DNA of 64,000 bases from CALITV01 sp964415795. Its GTDB lineage: Bacteria > UBP6 > UBA1177 > JAKLFG01. Of the stretch, positions 26,315-35,908 are shown in pieces. How positions within the stretch are numbered: the first letter of the stretch is position 1; each line of letters opens with the position of its first letter. The notes beneath the pieces were generated by a model that made no database searches, was not told the DNA's origin, and was given only the letters and a program-made list of their open reading frames with translations. The stretch is from NCBI GenBank assembly GCA_964415795.1, contig CAYQBN010000010.1, forward strand, positions 1 through 64,000, in the 5' to 3' direction. A program made the translations under genes and the position numbers.

Positions 26315-27309
26315 TAGCCTTCCTCCCTCAGGTATCTAATCATAAGCGGGATGACCTCTTTCAGATCGCCAACGAGCCCCATGTGGGCAATGCCGAAGAT
26401 CGGCGCGTTGGGATCCTTGTTGATCGCGAGGATCTTCTTCGACTCCTCCATGCCGGCGCGATGCTGGATCGAGCCGCTGATGCCGCAAGCGATGTAGAGT
26501 TTCGGACGCACCACCGATCCGGTCTGTCCCACCTGCCGATCTTTCTCGACGAACCCGAAGTCGACCGCCGCACGGCTCGCGCCGACCTCGGCGTTCAAGG
26601 CTTCAGCAAGTTGGAAAATGAGTTTGAAGTTCTCCCGGCTCCCAACGCCGGCTCCGCCCGATACGATAATGTTCGCACGGCTGAAGTCGACCTTCGACTT
26701 CTTGGGGACGATGCTGAGAAACTCGTTGCGCAGCCATTCGTCACGAAAATCGGGACGAAACTCCTCGACCTTTACCGGATTGTTCGCTTTGTGCTCGGGA
26801 AGCGGCATGACCCCCTCACGCACCGTCGCCATCATCGGCCGGTGATCGGGAGTCACTATCGTCGCGAGGATGTTACCGCCGAAGGCAGGGCGGATCTGGT
26901 AGAGTATCTTCCCTTTGTCCTTGTAGTCGTCGATGACCAGCTGCGTACAGTCGGCGGTAAGACCGGTATGTATCTTCGAGGCGACGAGCGGCGCGATGTC
27001 GCGGCCGGTGTGAGTCGCTCCGAAGAGGACGATATCGGGTTTCTCGCGCTGGACGAACTGTACGATGACCTCTTTTATCGCTATCGAATGGAGATTCTTC
27101 AGATGCTCGTTGTGGTAGAACACGAGCCGGTTCATGCCGTACACGAAGAGATCCCCCGCATCCTCCGGCAGTCTGTCGCCGACATAGATACCGACCACCT
27201 CCCCCTTGAAGGGCGCCATGAGCGCCGCCGCTTTGCCGGTGAGTTCGAGCGTGACATTGCGAAGCCGTTCGGTGCCGGCGCGCTTTTCTACAAATACCGC
27301 TGTCTTCAT
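26314..27309 (-). CDS. etfA: Electron transfer flavoprotein, alpha subunit
   Basis: 331 residues. The C-terminal FAD-binding domain is clear: SGGAGVGS, then DRQVGQTGSVVRPKLYIACGISGSIQHRAGM and DPNAPIFGIAHMGLVGDL. The N-terminal half is the alpha/beta domain shared with EtfB. It accepts electrons from the acyl-CoA dehydrogenase encoded next. Start overlaps the etfB stop by four bases. Confidence 0.96.
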   Translation of the reverse strand: MKTAVFVEKRAGTERLRNVTLELTGKAAALMAPFKGEVVGIYVGDRLPEDAGDLFVYGMNRLVFYHNEHLKNLHSIAIKEVIVQFVQREKPDIVLFGATHTGRDIAPLVASKIHTGLTADCTQLVIDDYKDKGKILYQIRPAFGGNILATIVTPDHRPMMATVREGVMPLPEHKANNPVKVEEFRPDFRDEWLRNEFLSIVPKKSKVDFSRANIIVSGGAGVGSRENFKLIFQLAEALNAEVGASRAAVDFGFVEKDRQVGQTGSVVRPKLYIACGISGSIQHRAGMEESKKILAINKDPNAPIFGIAHMGLVGDLKEVIPLMIRYLREEG

Positions 27310-28166
27310 GAGTTCACCTCAACATACTCTTTGAGAAGGTCGCGCACGAGCGTCTTGACCCCTTCGACATGGGCATCGTACATCTTGAGCGATCCGCCGC
27401 TGAAGGCGATGTCCTTTATCGCGTTCACCTTTGTCGGACTTCCCTTAAGACCGATGAACTCTTCTTTTACATCGAGAGAGGCGAAGTCAAGTACCGGTAT
27501 CACCCAGCCGTTGCGTTCGTAGAGTTCCCGTTTCTCGGGCGGAACGTTCGTCGCGATGTCGGCCTTGAAGTAGCGAAGCATGTGACGCGCCGACGGATAA
27601 CGGGGCGTGTTCGCCGTCGCCGTCACGGTGAGGAGCACCGGCAGAGGTGTCCGTATCACCTCGGTCTGGAATTCGCCATCCCGTTCGACGACGATAGAGT
27701 CCTCGCTCACCTCGTCGAGCGCAGTCACATAGGTTACCTGATTGAAACCAAGACGCTCGGCCACCTGCGGTCCCACCTGCGCCGTATCACCATCTATCGC
27801 CTGCCGTCCGGCCACGACCATTCTGACACCGCCAATCTTCCGGATCGCCGCGGCGAGAATATAACTGGTCGCCCAGGTGTCCGATCCAGCGAATTTCCTG
27901 TCGGTCACGAGATACCCTTCGTCTGCCCCTCGGTAGAGCGCCTCCTTCACTATTTCCGTCGCCTTGGGCGGCCCCATGGTGACGAGAACGACCTTCCACC
28001 CCAGCTTTTCCTTGATCTGGAGCGCCGTCTCGAGCGCATTGAGGTCCTCCGGATTGAAGATGGCGGGAAGCGCGGCCCGGTTCACCGTTCCGTCCTCCTT
28101 CATCGCCTTTCCACGGATGTTCGCCGTGTCGGGGACTTGCTTTGCTAACACAACGATTTTACTCAT
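27306..28166 (-). CDS. etfB: Electron transfer flavoprotein, beta subunit
   Basis: 286 residues, somewhat longer than typical 250-260. KQVPDT near the start and the nucleotide-binding loop GRQAIDGDTAQVGPQ (Asp125-Gly-Asp-Thr-Ala-Gln130) are diagnostic. DGDTAQ is the loop type found in bifurcating-capable ETFs of anaerobes, where the second nucleotide is FAD, whereas mitochondrial-type proteins carry a DDDxNQ type. GGAGG lies just before the ATG. First gene of etfB-etfA-dehydrogenase. Confidence 0.95.
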   Translation of the reverse strand: MSKIVVLAKQVPDTANIRGKAMKEDGTVNRAALPAIFNPEDLNALETALQIKEKLGWKVVLVTMGPPKATEIVKEALYRGADEGYLVTDRKFAGSDTWATSYILAAAIRKIGGVRMVVAGRQAIDGDTAQVGPQVAERLGFNQVTYVTALDEVSEDSIVVERDGEFQTEVIRTPLPVLLTVTATANTPRYPSARHMLRYFKADIATNVPPEKRELYERNGWVIPVLDFASLDVKEEFIGLKGSPTKVNAIKDIAFSGGSLKMYDAHVEGVKTLVRDLLKEYVEVNS

Positions 28167-28209
28167 AATTCCTCCGATTCAGCCACAAAAAACTGACATT
28201 CAAGTCTAG

Positions 28210-28238
28210 TTCCTAACAGAATCGTCTGCCGATGTCAA
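28210..28238 (-). promoter_or_regulatory. Possible promoter for the etf operon
   Basis: Minus strand TTGACA (28233-28238) overlaps the end of the SNF2 gene; 17 bases on is TAGGAA (28210-28215), a poor -10. Start would be about 40 bases before etfB. Weak evidence. Confidence 0.35.
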
Positions 28239-31177
28239 AGATTTTTTCCGTTTTCTCCCAATTCTCGCTCGAGAAGCAGTCGAATGAAATCCTTTGATGG
28301 CTCATGAAGCGCTCTCTTGAGAAAAAACGAACGGATATCCTTCTTTTCCTCTTGCAACAACAGGATCTTTTCTTCGACCGTACCACGCGAAAAAAGTTTG
28401 GCCACCACTACTTCCCGCGTCTGCCCGATACGGTGCGCTCGGCTCCACGCCTGTTCCTCGGCGGCGGGGTTCCACCACGGGTCAACGAGAGCGACATGGT
28501 CGGCCCCCGTGAGGTTAAGCCCATAGCCTCCCACCTTGAGCGACAGAAGGAACACTTCACCCTCACCGCGGTTGAATCGTTCGACCGGGTCACGACGATC
28601 TTTCGTGTCGCCGTCCATATAAAAGAGGGTGAATCCCCGTTCCCGGAGCGCTCGCTCTATAAGGCGCAACATCGTGACGAACTGACTGAAGACAAGAGTT
28701 CGACCACCCGCTGAACGGATCTCTTCGAGGATCTCCAGAAGAAGTACCATCTTTCCCGACTCTTCCAGATCGCGCACCGTCGGTGAAACGAGCATCGGAT
28801 GATTCGCGGCAAGGCGCAGTTTCGTGAGCAATGCGAGCGCATCCATTCGACTGACATCGCCACCCGCCTCGAGGAATTCGGCACGACCCCGGAGAAGATG
28901 GGAGAGATATATCTCCTTTTGTTTTGGGGTCATCTCCACTGGGTATTCCTTTACGATGACCGGCGGCAGTTCCGGCAACAGAGACTTCTTCTCGCGCCGC
29001 AAGATGAAAGGAGCGGTAAGCGCTGCCATCTTTTGGAAAAAGACACTGTCCCCCTCCCGTTCGGCGCGCAACACATCCTGCCGCCTCCCAAGGAGTCCCG
29101 GTAGCACCGTCTCGCAGATGCTCCAGAGGTCACCGAGATGATTTTCGATCGGCGTACCGGTAAGGGCAAAGCGGCAATCGGCCTTCACGGTGCGAAGTGC
29201 GCGCGTCCGCTTCGCCGCATCGTTCTTGATATGCTGTGCTTCATCCATAACAAGAACGCGGAACCGGCGCTCCTTCACCAGCGAAAGATCGTTGACGAGA
29301 AGACCGTACGAGGTGATGAGCAACCCCGAATGGGTCGTGCGCCACACCCGAGCACGGTCTGGCGGCTGCATGCCATCCATAATCACGCGGGGAAGATTGG
29401 GAAAGAACTTCCGAATCTCGTGCTCCCAACTCCACAGGAGCGTTTTAGGAGCAACGACGAGTGAGATGCCCGAAGAGGCATTGGCGACGATCGCCGCAAG
29501 CGCCTGAAGCGTCTTTCCCAATCCCATTTCGTCAGCGAGGATACCCCCTAGCCCGAGCCGCGCCAGAAACGAAAGCCACCTGACCCCCTCGTGCTGGTAG
29601 GGACGAAGAATCGCAAAAGAAGGATCGAGCGATATCTCGGGGAGTTTTCCTTCCGAACAGGCACTGACGATCTCTTCGTAAGAAATCTGTTGGGCCTTTG
29701 TCCCATCGCAGTACACCAGCTTCTTTCTTCCCGGTTGCCGAAGCACATGGGGCAGAAAACGGCTTTCCACCCGTTCGCCCGGAAGAACCGCCCCGTAGGC
29801 ACACCGTTCCATGAGTCGTTTGAGAAATGGAATGCTGTTCTCAAGGATCACCGGACGCTCCGCCGCATCGAGCACCACCGGCGATTCAATGCCTCGTCTC
29901 AACTGCTCCATAGCGGAAACGAGCGCCGTAACGGGAAGCGGGACCACCGACTCTGGCAGGTGAAGCGAAAAAGAGAACCACCCCTCAGCAGGATGAAGCT
30001 CTATGGCGGCATCGGCGGCATCGGCAGCCCCTTCTTCGACCGAGAGACGACGCACTGACCGACGGCATTCCACCATCCCCGCCTCACGGAGCGGTGAGTC
30101 GTCACCCAGAAGGGCGCCAAGGCGCGAAAGCGATGCGGTCACATGTCCTTTCGCTATCTTGAAGCCTGCCGCACGAACCGTTTGTCTGATACGGCGTATC
30201 CAGTCGGGAGCGAGAACAAAAAGACGCTCTCCATCGGCATAGACCTGCTCTGCCTCCTCACGGTGCAAAAGAACCGTCACCCGCCGATCCCCCCGGACGA
30301 TGAAGGTTTCGAGCACCACTTGTCCCTTCTCGACATCAAGTGAAAAGATAGCCGGAACGTCGGTAACCACATCATGTCGACCGTCAAGGTGACCGGTTAT
30401 CCTGAACACCTCCTTTACTTGTTCCGAAAGGCGGCTCAGCGCCGAAAAGAACATCGCTTCGCTTCGGTAAGGAACTGAGAACGAAAGAAGACGACTGAGG
30501 AACGACGATTCGTTGGGACCTAAAAGGAGTGCCGTCGCCTGTTCGCGGTCGAAGAGAAGAGCGCTTTCCGCATCGAAAAAGATGCTATCGGGCAACGAGA
30601 AACGAAGAGATTTCCCTTCACGCCGGTAGCGCACCTCCACCGGCAGATCGCCACGGCGAACCCCAGTTCCATCGAAACTAAAGCACTGAGGGACGACACC
30701 GAGGAACATGAGCCGTTCCGTATGGTTGAGCAGAGAAAAAAAACGACCGACGGGAGACCGCTCACTGCGGTCATTCTCGACAAATTCGAGGGAACCATCA
30801 CGATTAATTTTGACAGGGATGCGAGAATCCCCCCGATGGGGATTCCACTGTTGCGCAAGGTCGGCCAGTTGAGCAACCGGCGGCGACTCGGTGATGACCA
30901 GTTCATTGTACCGGAGCGCCACCGCAACAATGTCGGGACAGAGCGTCTTTTTCTTTCCATGAAGCGAACATTCTGCGCGGAGAAGTTCGCCCTCTCGTGA
31001 AACGGTAAGCAAAACTTCTCGCTGCTCCGCAAGATCGACCACTCCCCGAACAATGGCCGACCCTTTCTGCTGGGTTACGGACAACACCAGTGGTCGCCGC
31101 AAACGAAGGTAAAGAGCATTGCCGTCGAGAAAATGGGGAGAAGAAACTATCTCCGCGATACGGAGCGGAACGCTCAT
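28235..31177 (-). CDS. SNF2-family DNA-dependent ATPase/helicase
   Basis: 980 residues. Residues about 1-500 are family-specific and start with a degenerate SWIM-like finger (ECSLHGKKKTLCPDI). The SNF2 core follows: Walker A in LADEMGLGKT (about residue 552), DEAQ box LVMDEAQHIKN (about 645), LTGTPIENHLGDLWSI, and helicase C motifs LVFSQFVTMLRLIERAL, LKVGGYGLNLTGADHVALVDPWWNPAAEEQAWSR cut short here as the classic WWNP...Q..R.HRIGQ segment. Such bacterial proteins remodel protein-DNA or RNA polymerase complexes. It starts four bases after lolA, an odd cytoplasmic member in an otherwise envelope operon. Confidence 0.93.
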   Translation of the reverse strand: MSVPLRIAEIVSSPHFLDGNALYLRLRRPLVLSVTQQKGSAIVRGVVDLAEQREVLLTVSREGELLRAECSLHGKKKTLCPDIVAVALRYNELVITESPPVAQLADLAQQWNPHRGDSRIPVKINRDGSLEFVENDRSERSPVGRFFSLLNHTERLMFLGVVPQCFSFDGTGVRRGDLPVEVRYRREGKSLRFSLPDSIFFDAESALLFDREQATALLLGPNESSFLSRLLSFSVPYRSEAMFFSALSRLSEQVKEVFRITGHLDGRHDVVTDVPAIFSLDVEKGQVVLETFIVRGDRRVTVLLHREEAEQVYADGERLFVLAPDWIRRIRQTVRAAGFKIAKGHVTASLSRLGALLGDDSPLREAGMVECRRSVRRLSVEEGAADAADAAIELHPAEGWFSFSLHLPESVVPLPVTALVSAMEQLRRGIESPVVLDAAERPVILENSIPFLKRLMERCAYGAVLPGERVESRFLPHVLRQPGRKKLVYCDGTKAQQISYEEIVSACSEGKLPEISLDPSFAILRPYQHEGVRWLSFLARLGLGGILADEMGLGKTLQALAAIVANASSGISLVVAPKTLLWSWEHEIRKFFPNLPRVIMDGMQPPDRARVWRTTHSGLLITSYGLLVNDLSLVKERRFRVLVMDEAQHIKNDAAKRTRALRTVKADCRFALTGTPIENHLGDLWSICETVLPGLLGRRQDVLRAEREGDSVFFQKMAALTAPFILRREKKSLLPELPPVIVKEYPVEMTPKQKEIYLSHLLRGRAEFLEAGGDVSRMDALALLTKLRLAANHPMLVSPTVRDLEESGKMVLLLEILEEIRSAGGRTLVFSQFVTMLRLIERALRERGFTLFYMDGDTKDRRDPVERFNRGEGEVFLLSLKVGGYGLNLTGADHVALVDPWWNPAAEEQAWSRAHRIGQTREVVVAKLFSRGTVEEKILLLQEEKKDIRSFFLKRALHEPSKDFIRLLLERELGENGKNL

Positions 31178-31181
31178 ATGA

Positions 31182-31832
31182 TCAGAGATCCGAAACCTCG
31201 TAGCCGACGGGGACAGTATAGGTGAAGATCCCGGTCTCTACTTTTGGATCGTACTGTACCGCGGTGAAGAAGTACTGGTTGATATGACCGATCTCGTCAA
31301 CTACCGCCACCGACACGACATCCTTCCCCTTCATGACGAGAAAGAGATACCGAAGCCGCGGTATCTTCGAGAGCGGTGTGAGTTTGAATATGTCGCACCC
31401 CTCAGCGACCTCGATACCCGCCTTCCGGGAAAGCGCGACATCGGCCTTCTTCACTGCGAAGCGTTTCTTTATCTCGGCAACTCCTTTGAGGAAAACGAGG
31501 TAGTCACTCGCCTCGCTTTGCCCTTTCTTTCGCGATACGGTTTTCTTGTCGTGATCTATAATGGCGACCCCATCGGTGTTCACGAAGATCTGTTTGACCG
31601 ACTTACCTCCCTGCCGATAATCGAAGCGCATGAAGGATGGCGCCTTATACTGGATGATACCAATCTCCGGATCGAGCTTCTTCTTGGTAAGCGTATTGAA
31701 GAAGACCTGCTTGAATTCTGCCTTGAAACTCTTGAGCGATTCATAATTGAGCAGGAGCTCACCGTCACTGGCACCCACGGTGCACGCAAAGAAAAACAAA
31801 CAGAAAAAGATAAGGGGACGCATACGCATCAT
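31182..31832 (-). CDS. lolA: Outer-membrane lipoprotein carrier protein LolA
   Basis: 216 residues. Signal peptide of about 20 residues ending near VGASDG. The mature part follows the LolA fold: YESLKSFKAEFKQVF, GIIQYKAPSFMRFDYRQGGKSVKQIFVNTDGVAIIDHDKKTV, and a terminal strand region FTAVQYDPKVETGIFTYTVPVGYEV. LolA ferries lipoproteins across the periplasm from LolCDE. Ribosome site GGAG precedes the ATG at 31832. It lies about 9 kb from lolC/E/D but on the same strand. No LolB is visible, as is usual outside beta- and gammaproteobacteria. Confidence 0.85.
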   Translation of the reverse strand: MMRMRPLIFFCLFFFACTVGASDGELLLNYESLKSFKAEFKQVFFNTLTKKKLDPEIGIIQYKAPSFMRFDYRQGGKSVKQIFVNTDGVAIIDHDKKTVSRKKGQSEASDYLVFLKGVAEIKKRFAVKKADVALSRKAGIEVAEGCDIFKLTPLSKIPRLRYLFLVMKGKDVVSVAVVDEIGHINQYFFTAVQYDPKVETGIFTYTVPVGYEVSDL

Positions 31833-31841
31833 TCATTCTCC

Positions 31842-33788
31842 TCAGTGGTAAGTGGTCACCGTTTCTTCGAACACCGGCGAATACTCATAGATCGACCGCC
31901 GAAGCGGCGCAACCAAGAGGACATGACCGTTCGGCGTCGGTTCCATTTGCGTGATGATATCGGCGGTCACCGGCGCAAAGAACGAAAGCGATGGTGCGAC
32001 GGTGAACGCGAAGGAAAGACCGCGCGAGGTCACCACATCATCGGTACGCCGCCGTATGACGAGTTCCACATAGCGATCACGATAGGAAACCTGCCGCACC
32101 GTAATGGGCCCCTCGTATGCCGGCAGTTCAGCGGCGATATCTTCCCTTACGAGATCCACAGGGCCGATGATTCGTACGAGATAGCCACCTTTCGGGTAAA
32201 TGCCATACGACATGCCGCCCTCATAACAGGAAGCGATCTCATCACCCCACATGCCTGCGTCGACTCGGAGTGTATGAGCATCCACGACCGCCCGCACCTC
32301 GAGAGACACCGTCTTTCCGGCGGGCAAGAGGCACTGGTCACCAGACGGCGGCTCGGTAAGAAGCACCGCATACCGGGAAGGCTCCGCGGTAATGATGCGA
32401 TCAAACGAGGCGAAACGGTCAACAAAGAGGCTGTCGGAGGAACGCCACTCGCCGGCATCCCCGAGCGACGAAGAAAACAGCGCCTCGTAGATGAATTCGT
32501 AGGAAAGCGACACGGCAAGACCACGGATCGCTTTTACGAAAGTGACGCGCGGACGGTTCGCTTCGGTGGTTTCTCCCTCCTCCGGTATGGTCACGCCGGC
32601 ATCTTTGAGAATCGGAAGTGTGCTTTCCTCCTCGCCGACCGGCGCATACATCCACCCGCCACTTACAAGGTCATACGCGAGCGCGCGTCCGACATCGAAG
32701 GAGAGCCACACCGCTGCGGCTTCCTGCGCATCGAGCGCATCGGCATCGATGTCGGCATCCGGCGCTTCGGCAGCAAGAGTTATCGCAGCAACCGATGTTT
32801 CTTCGTCTGAAGAAGGTTCCTGTTCGCTGTCATTGTCAGAGGTCTCCTCTTCTACGACAAAGGTATCTTCGTCTGACGATTCGACATAGATGAGTGCATA
32901 AGAGGCCGCATCCTCTGAACTCATACTCTTATACGCACGGCTCGCGATATAGGAAACCGCCGTGGCTGTAGAAAGATGTCCTTCGAAGGGAAAGGGGATA
33001 GTTGCGATCGCTTCCCCTTTGACCGCATTGAACACAACAGCCGTTTCTTCGTTCCACACGAGGAACCGCTCTTCCCCGACTGAAGCAACACCGGAAACGG
33101 GAAAGAGAGCAGCCACCTCGTCAGGAATTGCATCCGTCATAAAAGAAAGACTCGGCACGGTACCACTACGGTCAACCGTCACCACATACACGGCCCCGTC
33201 ATCGGACGATCGGGCGACACAATGTTCACCATCGCAGGCAATTTTGTCATAACGCTTCTCGAGGGTCAGCGGAATCGCTTCTCCTGTCACCGACACGAGG
33301 AATGCCTGCTCTGCCACGAAGTCGCTCCCCATCACCACGAAGAACTCCTCGATGCGATTTACCGTCCGCACCACGAGAGCGAGCGGGACAGAAACATCAT
33401 CGCCAAGACGATCGAAAGAAGTATCGAGATGCACGAGAGCGAGTCGTCGCTCGTCAGGGACCGCTGCGGCAACGACGATCCCTCCCTCGGTCACCATGAT
33501 ATCAAACGCTCCGATGAGCGACCCGATGAGGATCCCCTTCCCCATTCCCTTGGTCCCGTCACTGAAATCCTCGTCGACCGTCCCAGTACAGCCGTCAAGG
33601 AGTTTCAACTTACCACCGTAAGGGGTGTTATCGGCGACAAGGGCCGCATAGCCAACCGATCCATCCTGACAGGTGATAACACCGGGAACGACACGCAGGT
33701 CGCCGGGGAGGTCAAGATACTGCTTCGTCGCCGAAGAAGAACAGGCAAAAAAAAGAAAAGGAAGTATCAGAAAAAGAGCATGCCTCAT
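31842..33788 (-). CDS. Large uncharacterised lipoprotein with acidic insert
   Basis: 648 residues. Lipoprotein signal ending LFFAC with Ser at +2. Residues about 25-290 show repeating short beta-rich segments compatible with a propeller. An acidic stretch (about 300-345, rich in Glu, Asp and Ser) separates it from a second beta-rich half with four cysteines in all (ITCQDGS, DGCTG, CDGEHC in the first half; QCLLPAG and SCYEGG later). No family is recognised. Its ATG overlaps the stop of the upstream propeller lipoprotein and its stop lies nine bases before lolA, so the three are almost certainly co-translated from one message. Confidence 0.75.
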   Translation of the reverse strand: MRHALFLILPFLFFACSSSATKQYLDLPGDLRVVPGVITCQDGSVGYAALVADNTPYGGKLKLLDGCTGTVDEDFSDGTKGMGKGILIGSLIGAFDIMVTEGGIVVAAAVPDERRLALVHLDTSFDRLGDDVSVPLALVVRTVNRIEEFFVVMGSDFVAEQAFLVSVTGEAIPLTLEKRYDKIACDGEHCVARSSDDGAVYVVTVDRSGTVPSLSFMTDAIPDEVAALFPVSGVASVGEERFLVWNEETAVVFNAVKGEAIATIPFPFEGHLSTATAVSYIASRAYKSMSSEDAASYALIYVESSDEDTFVVEEETSDNDSEQEPSSDEETSVAAITLAAEAPDADIDADALDAQEAAAVWLSFDVGRALAYDLVSGGWMYAPVGEEESTLPILKDAGVTIPEEGETTEANRPRVTFVKAIRGLAVSLSYEFIYEALFSSSLGDAGEWRSSDSLFVDRFASFDRIITAEPSRYAVLLTEPPSGDQCLLPAGKTVSLEVRAVVDAHTLRVDAGMWGDEIASCYEGGMSYGIYPKGGYLVRIIGPVDLVREDIAAELPAYEGPITVRQVSYRDRYVELVIRRRTDDVVTSRGLSFAFTVAPSLSFFAPVTADIITQMEPTPNGHVLLVAPLRRSIYEYSPVFEETVTTYH

Positions 33789-34933
33789 GGGATCTCCTGC
33801 ACCGTGCTCAAGAAGGTGTCACTCGTGCAATCGCCATCGAGCACCATGATGCGATTCTCCGCAAAGCACCCGACGAAAAGACGCCGCTTCCCGTCGAACG
33901 GTGCGGCATAGAGCTGGTAAGGGGTGCACCCATCCAATTCGGTGCTCGCCACCGGCATCCCGTCCGTTCCTTCGAGCGAGAAGATCGCCCCTTCGTCAGG
34001 CGCCGCGACGAAAAGTATCTCTCCGCCATTGCCACAGGGCACGACCGCCGCCTCGGCGAGATCGCCATCGAGGGGAGTCGCCCAGAGGAGTTCCCCGTGC
34101 ACCCCGCCTGACGATTCTACGAGCGCGATCTTCATGACCACCGGATATTCGTTTCCCGCGCTATCGCTGTTCCGCGTAGAAAGATAGTAGCGCGAGGCCG
34201 ATCCGGAAGGAACGATGTCTCTCATTCCGTCCCCTGCGTTGAGCACCGGGACCGCAAGGGTATCGACAAAGGCCGCGACCGACCCGGGCTCGTCGGCAGT
34301 GATCCGAAAGAGGCCAAGGTGATCTTGGTATTCGTGCGTCGAAAGAAAAACCTCATGAGCGGCATCGAACACGAGCGCGGTGACCGCGTTGTCGACCTCG
34401 AAAGTGCCGGCAGGCATAAGATCACGATCTCCCTGCTGAAAGACATCGACCTCGCCGTTTCGCAAATGGGTGACAAACAGAAGGCTTCCGTCACCGTTGA
34501 GCGCCATGGCGTAGGGCTCCCTGTGTACCCCATAGGAAACCGCGTCGAGACTCTGCGAAAGCCCATAACTGAGCGACGGATATCCCTTGGCGCTCCGGTT
34601 GAGTGTAAGCGCATGCAGCCGTCCCCATTCCCGCGTCGTCACATACGCATAGCGTTCGTCAGGAGAAAGGAGCATCTGGCCGCCGATAGAGTCGACGAGG
34701 AGCGACGAGACCACTTTCTTCTCAGCAAGATCGTATACCGATATGCGGCCGAAATCGTAGCGACGATCGAAGTTGCTCGAAAGGATCAGCAAATAACCTC
34801 CGTCAGCGGTAAGCACCATGTCGGTCACCGAGAATATCGCCGATTCAGGCGGCGTTTCGAGATCTATCTTTTCAGCACAAGAAAACAGAACGCCCATGCC
34901 GAAGAAGAACAAGAACAGGCTGGTTTTGTTCAT
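33785..34933 (-). CDS. Beta-propeller lipoprotein (YncE/WD40-like)
   Basis: 382 residues. Signal ends LFSC with Ala at +2. The mature protein has repeated blades such as MVLTADGGYLLILSS, MLLSPDERYAYVTTREWG and MALNGDGSLLFVTHL, the SPDG/Y-V-x-N-style repeats of YncE-type propellers. Such proteins often bind partners or act as sensors; nothing here fixes a ligand. Overlaps its neighbours on both sides by four bases, so translation is coupled through three consecutive lipoprotein genes. Confidence 0.8.
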   Translation of the reverse strand: MNKTSLFLFFFGMGVLFSCAEKIDLETPPESAIFSVTDMVLTADGGYLLILSSNFDRRYDFGRISVYDLAEKKVVSSLLVDSIGGQMLLSPDERYAYVTTREWGRLHALTLNRSAKGYPSLSYGLSQSLDAVSYGVHREPYAMALNGDGSLLFVTHLRNGEVDVFQQGDRDLMPAGTFEVDNAVTALVFDAAHEVFLSTHEYQDHLGLFRITADEPGSVAAFVDTLAVPVLNAGDGMRDIVPSGSASRYYLSTRNSDSAGNEYPVVMKIALVESSGGVHGELLWATPLDGDLAEAAVVPCGNGGEILFVAAPDEGAIFSLEGTDGMPVASTELDGCTPYQLYAAPFDGKRRLFVGCFAENRIMVLDGDCTSDTFLSTVQEIP

Positions 34934-35907
34934 TTTTTCTTTTCTCCACCGGGGTTCGGCGACTTAGGGCCTTTCTGTTCCTGAGAAGAAGGCGGTCTCT
35001 TTTCGGGGGACGACGGAAGAGCGGGCCTTACTCCGAGCATCTTCTCGAGATCCGAGCGTTGTTTGGGATACTCGCTCTGAGGGAATATCGTCCGCATCCC
35101 CTCGACCACCTTTTTAGCATGCTCCTTTTTACCGAGGTGAATGAGCGCCCACACTATCTTTATGTAACTGGCCTCGTGTTTTGGGCACCCCTTGTCCTTG
35201 AACTCGGCATCTATGCGCCGATACTGATCGATAGCGCTGGTCCATGCCTTCTCGGCGAAATAGGTCTCTCCCGTGAAATAGACGACTTCGCACTCATGCT
35301 TTCCAGGAAAAATACTCTGGTATTGCATCCATCCCTCACGCACCTGCGGCGCGATAGCGGCATCGGTGCTCATCTTGGCAAGTTCGCTAAAGGCTTTCTC
35401 GGGGTCATTCGGCAGGCGAACGCGTCCCGCCTTGTCTATCGTCACATGCTCGACCGGGCGCAATTCCTCCAGTTCTGTTTTGAGTGTCGCGACTTCCTGA
35501 GCAAGTGTGGCAAGTTGCGTTTCTACACGCTGTATCGCGGGTGTTATTCCCGCGGCCGTTTTACTGGCACCGATATCGAGCGTATCGAGGCGTCGAGACA
35601 TCTCGCGGATCGTGGTTCGCAACTCGTCAAGCGTCTGGAAGGAAAGATTGACGCGGTTTTCCTGCGCCGTCCTTTCGACCGCGATCGCCTTCTCTACGGC
35701 AGAGAGTCGTTCGTTCATCTTTGCCAGTTCGGCACGCAGCGATTCCTCCAGCACCTTCCGTTTAGCCGCCGATTCCGCGACGCACTGTGCCTTCGCCACC
35801 TCGACATCCTTCTTGAGAGCGATACAACCAGTCACAACGAACATAACGAGTCCGAGAAGGAAGAAGCGTGCAACAGGCATGACGGTCTCGAACACCTGAA
35901 AGTTCAC
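34930..35907 (-). CDS. CpoB/YbgF-like coiled-coil and TPR lipoprotein
   Basis: About 325 residues. Signal ends VVTGC with Ile at +2. Residues about 35-160 form a coiled coil with heptad pattern; a TPR-like helical region (VYFTGETYFAEKAWTSAIDQYRRI...) follows, and the tail is Pro/Ser/Lys-rich. This order resembles CpoB/YbgF, which links peptidoglycan synthesis to the Tol complex, though tol-pal genes are not here. I use a GTG start at 35907 with GGAG inside the preceding gene's end; ATGs at 35919 and 35880 are alternatives. Downstream of the giant coiled-coil gene. Confidence 0.7.
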   Translation of the reverse strand: MNFQVFETVMPVARFFLLGLVMFVVTGCIALKKDVEVAKAQCVAESAAKRKVLEESLRAELAKMNERLSAVEKAIAVERTAQENRVNLSFQTLDELRTTIREMSRRLDTLDIGASKTAAGITPAIQRVETQLATLAQEVATLKTELEELRPVEHVTIDKAGRVRLPNDPEKAFSELAKMSTDAAIAPQVREGWMQYQSIFPGKHECEVVYFTGETYFAEKAWTSAIDQYRRIDAEFKDKGCPKHEASYIKIVWALIHLGKKEHAKKVVEGMRTIFPQSEYPKQRSDLEKMLGVRPALPSSPEKRPPSSQEQKGPKSPNPGGEKKK

Positions 35908-35908
35908 C

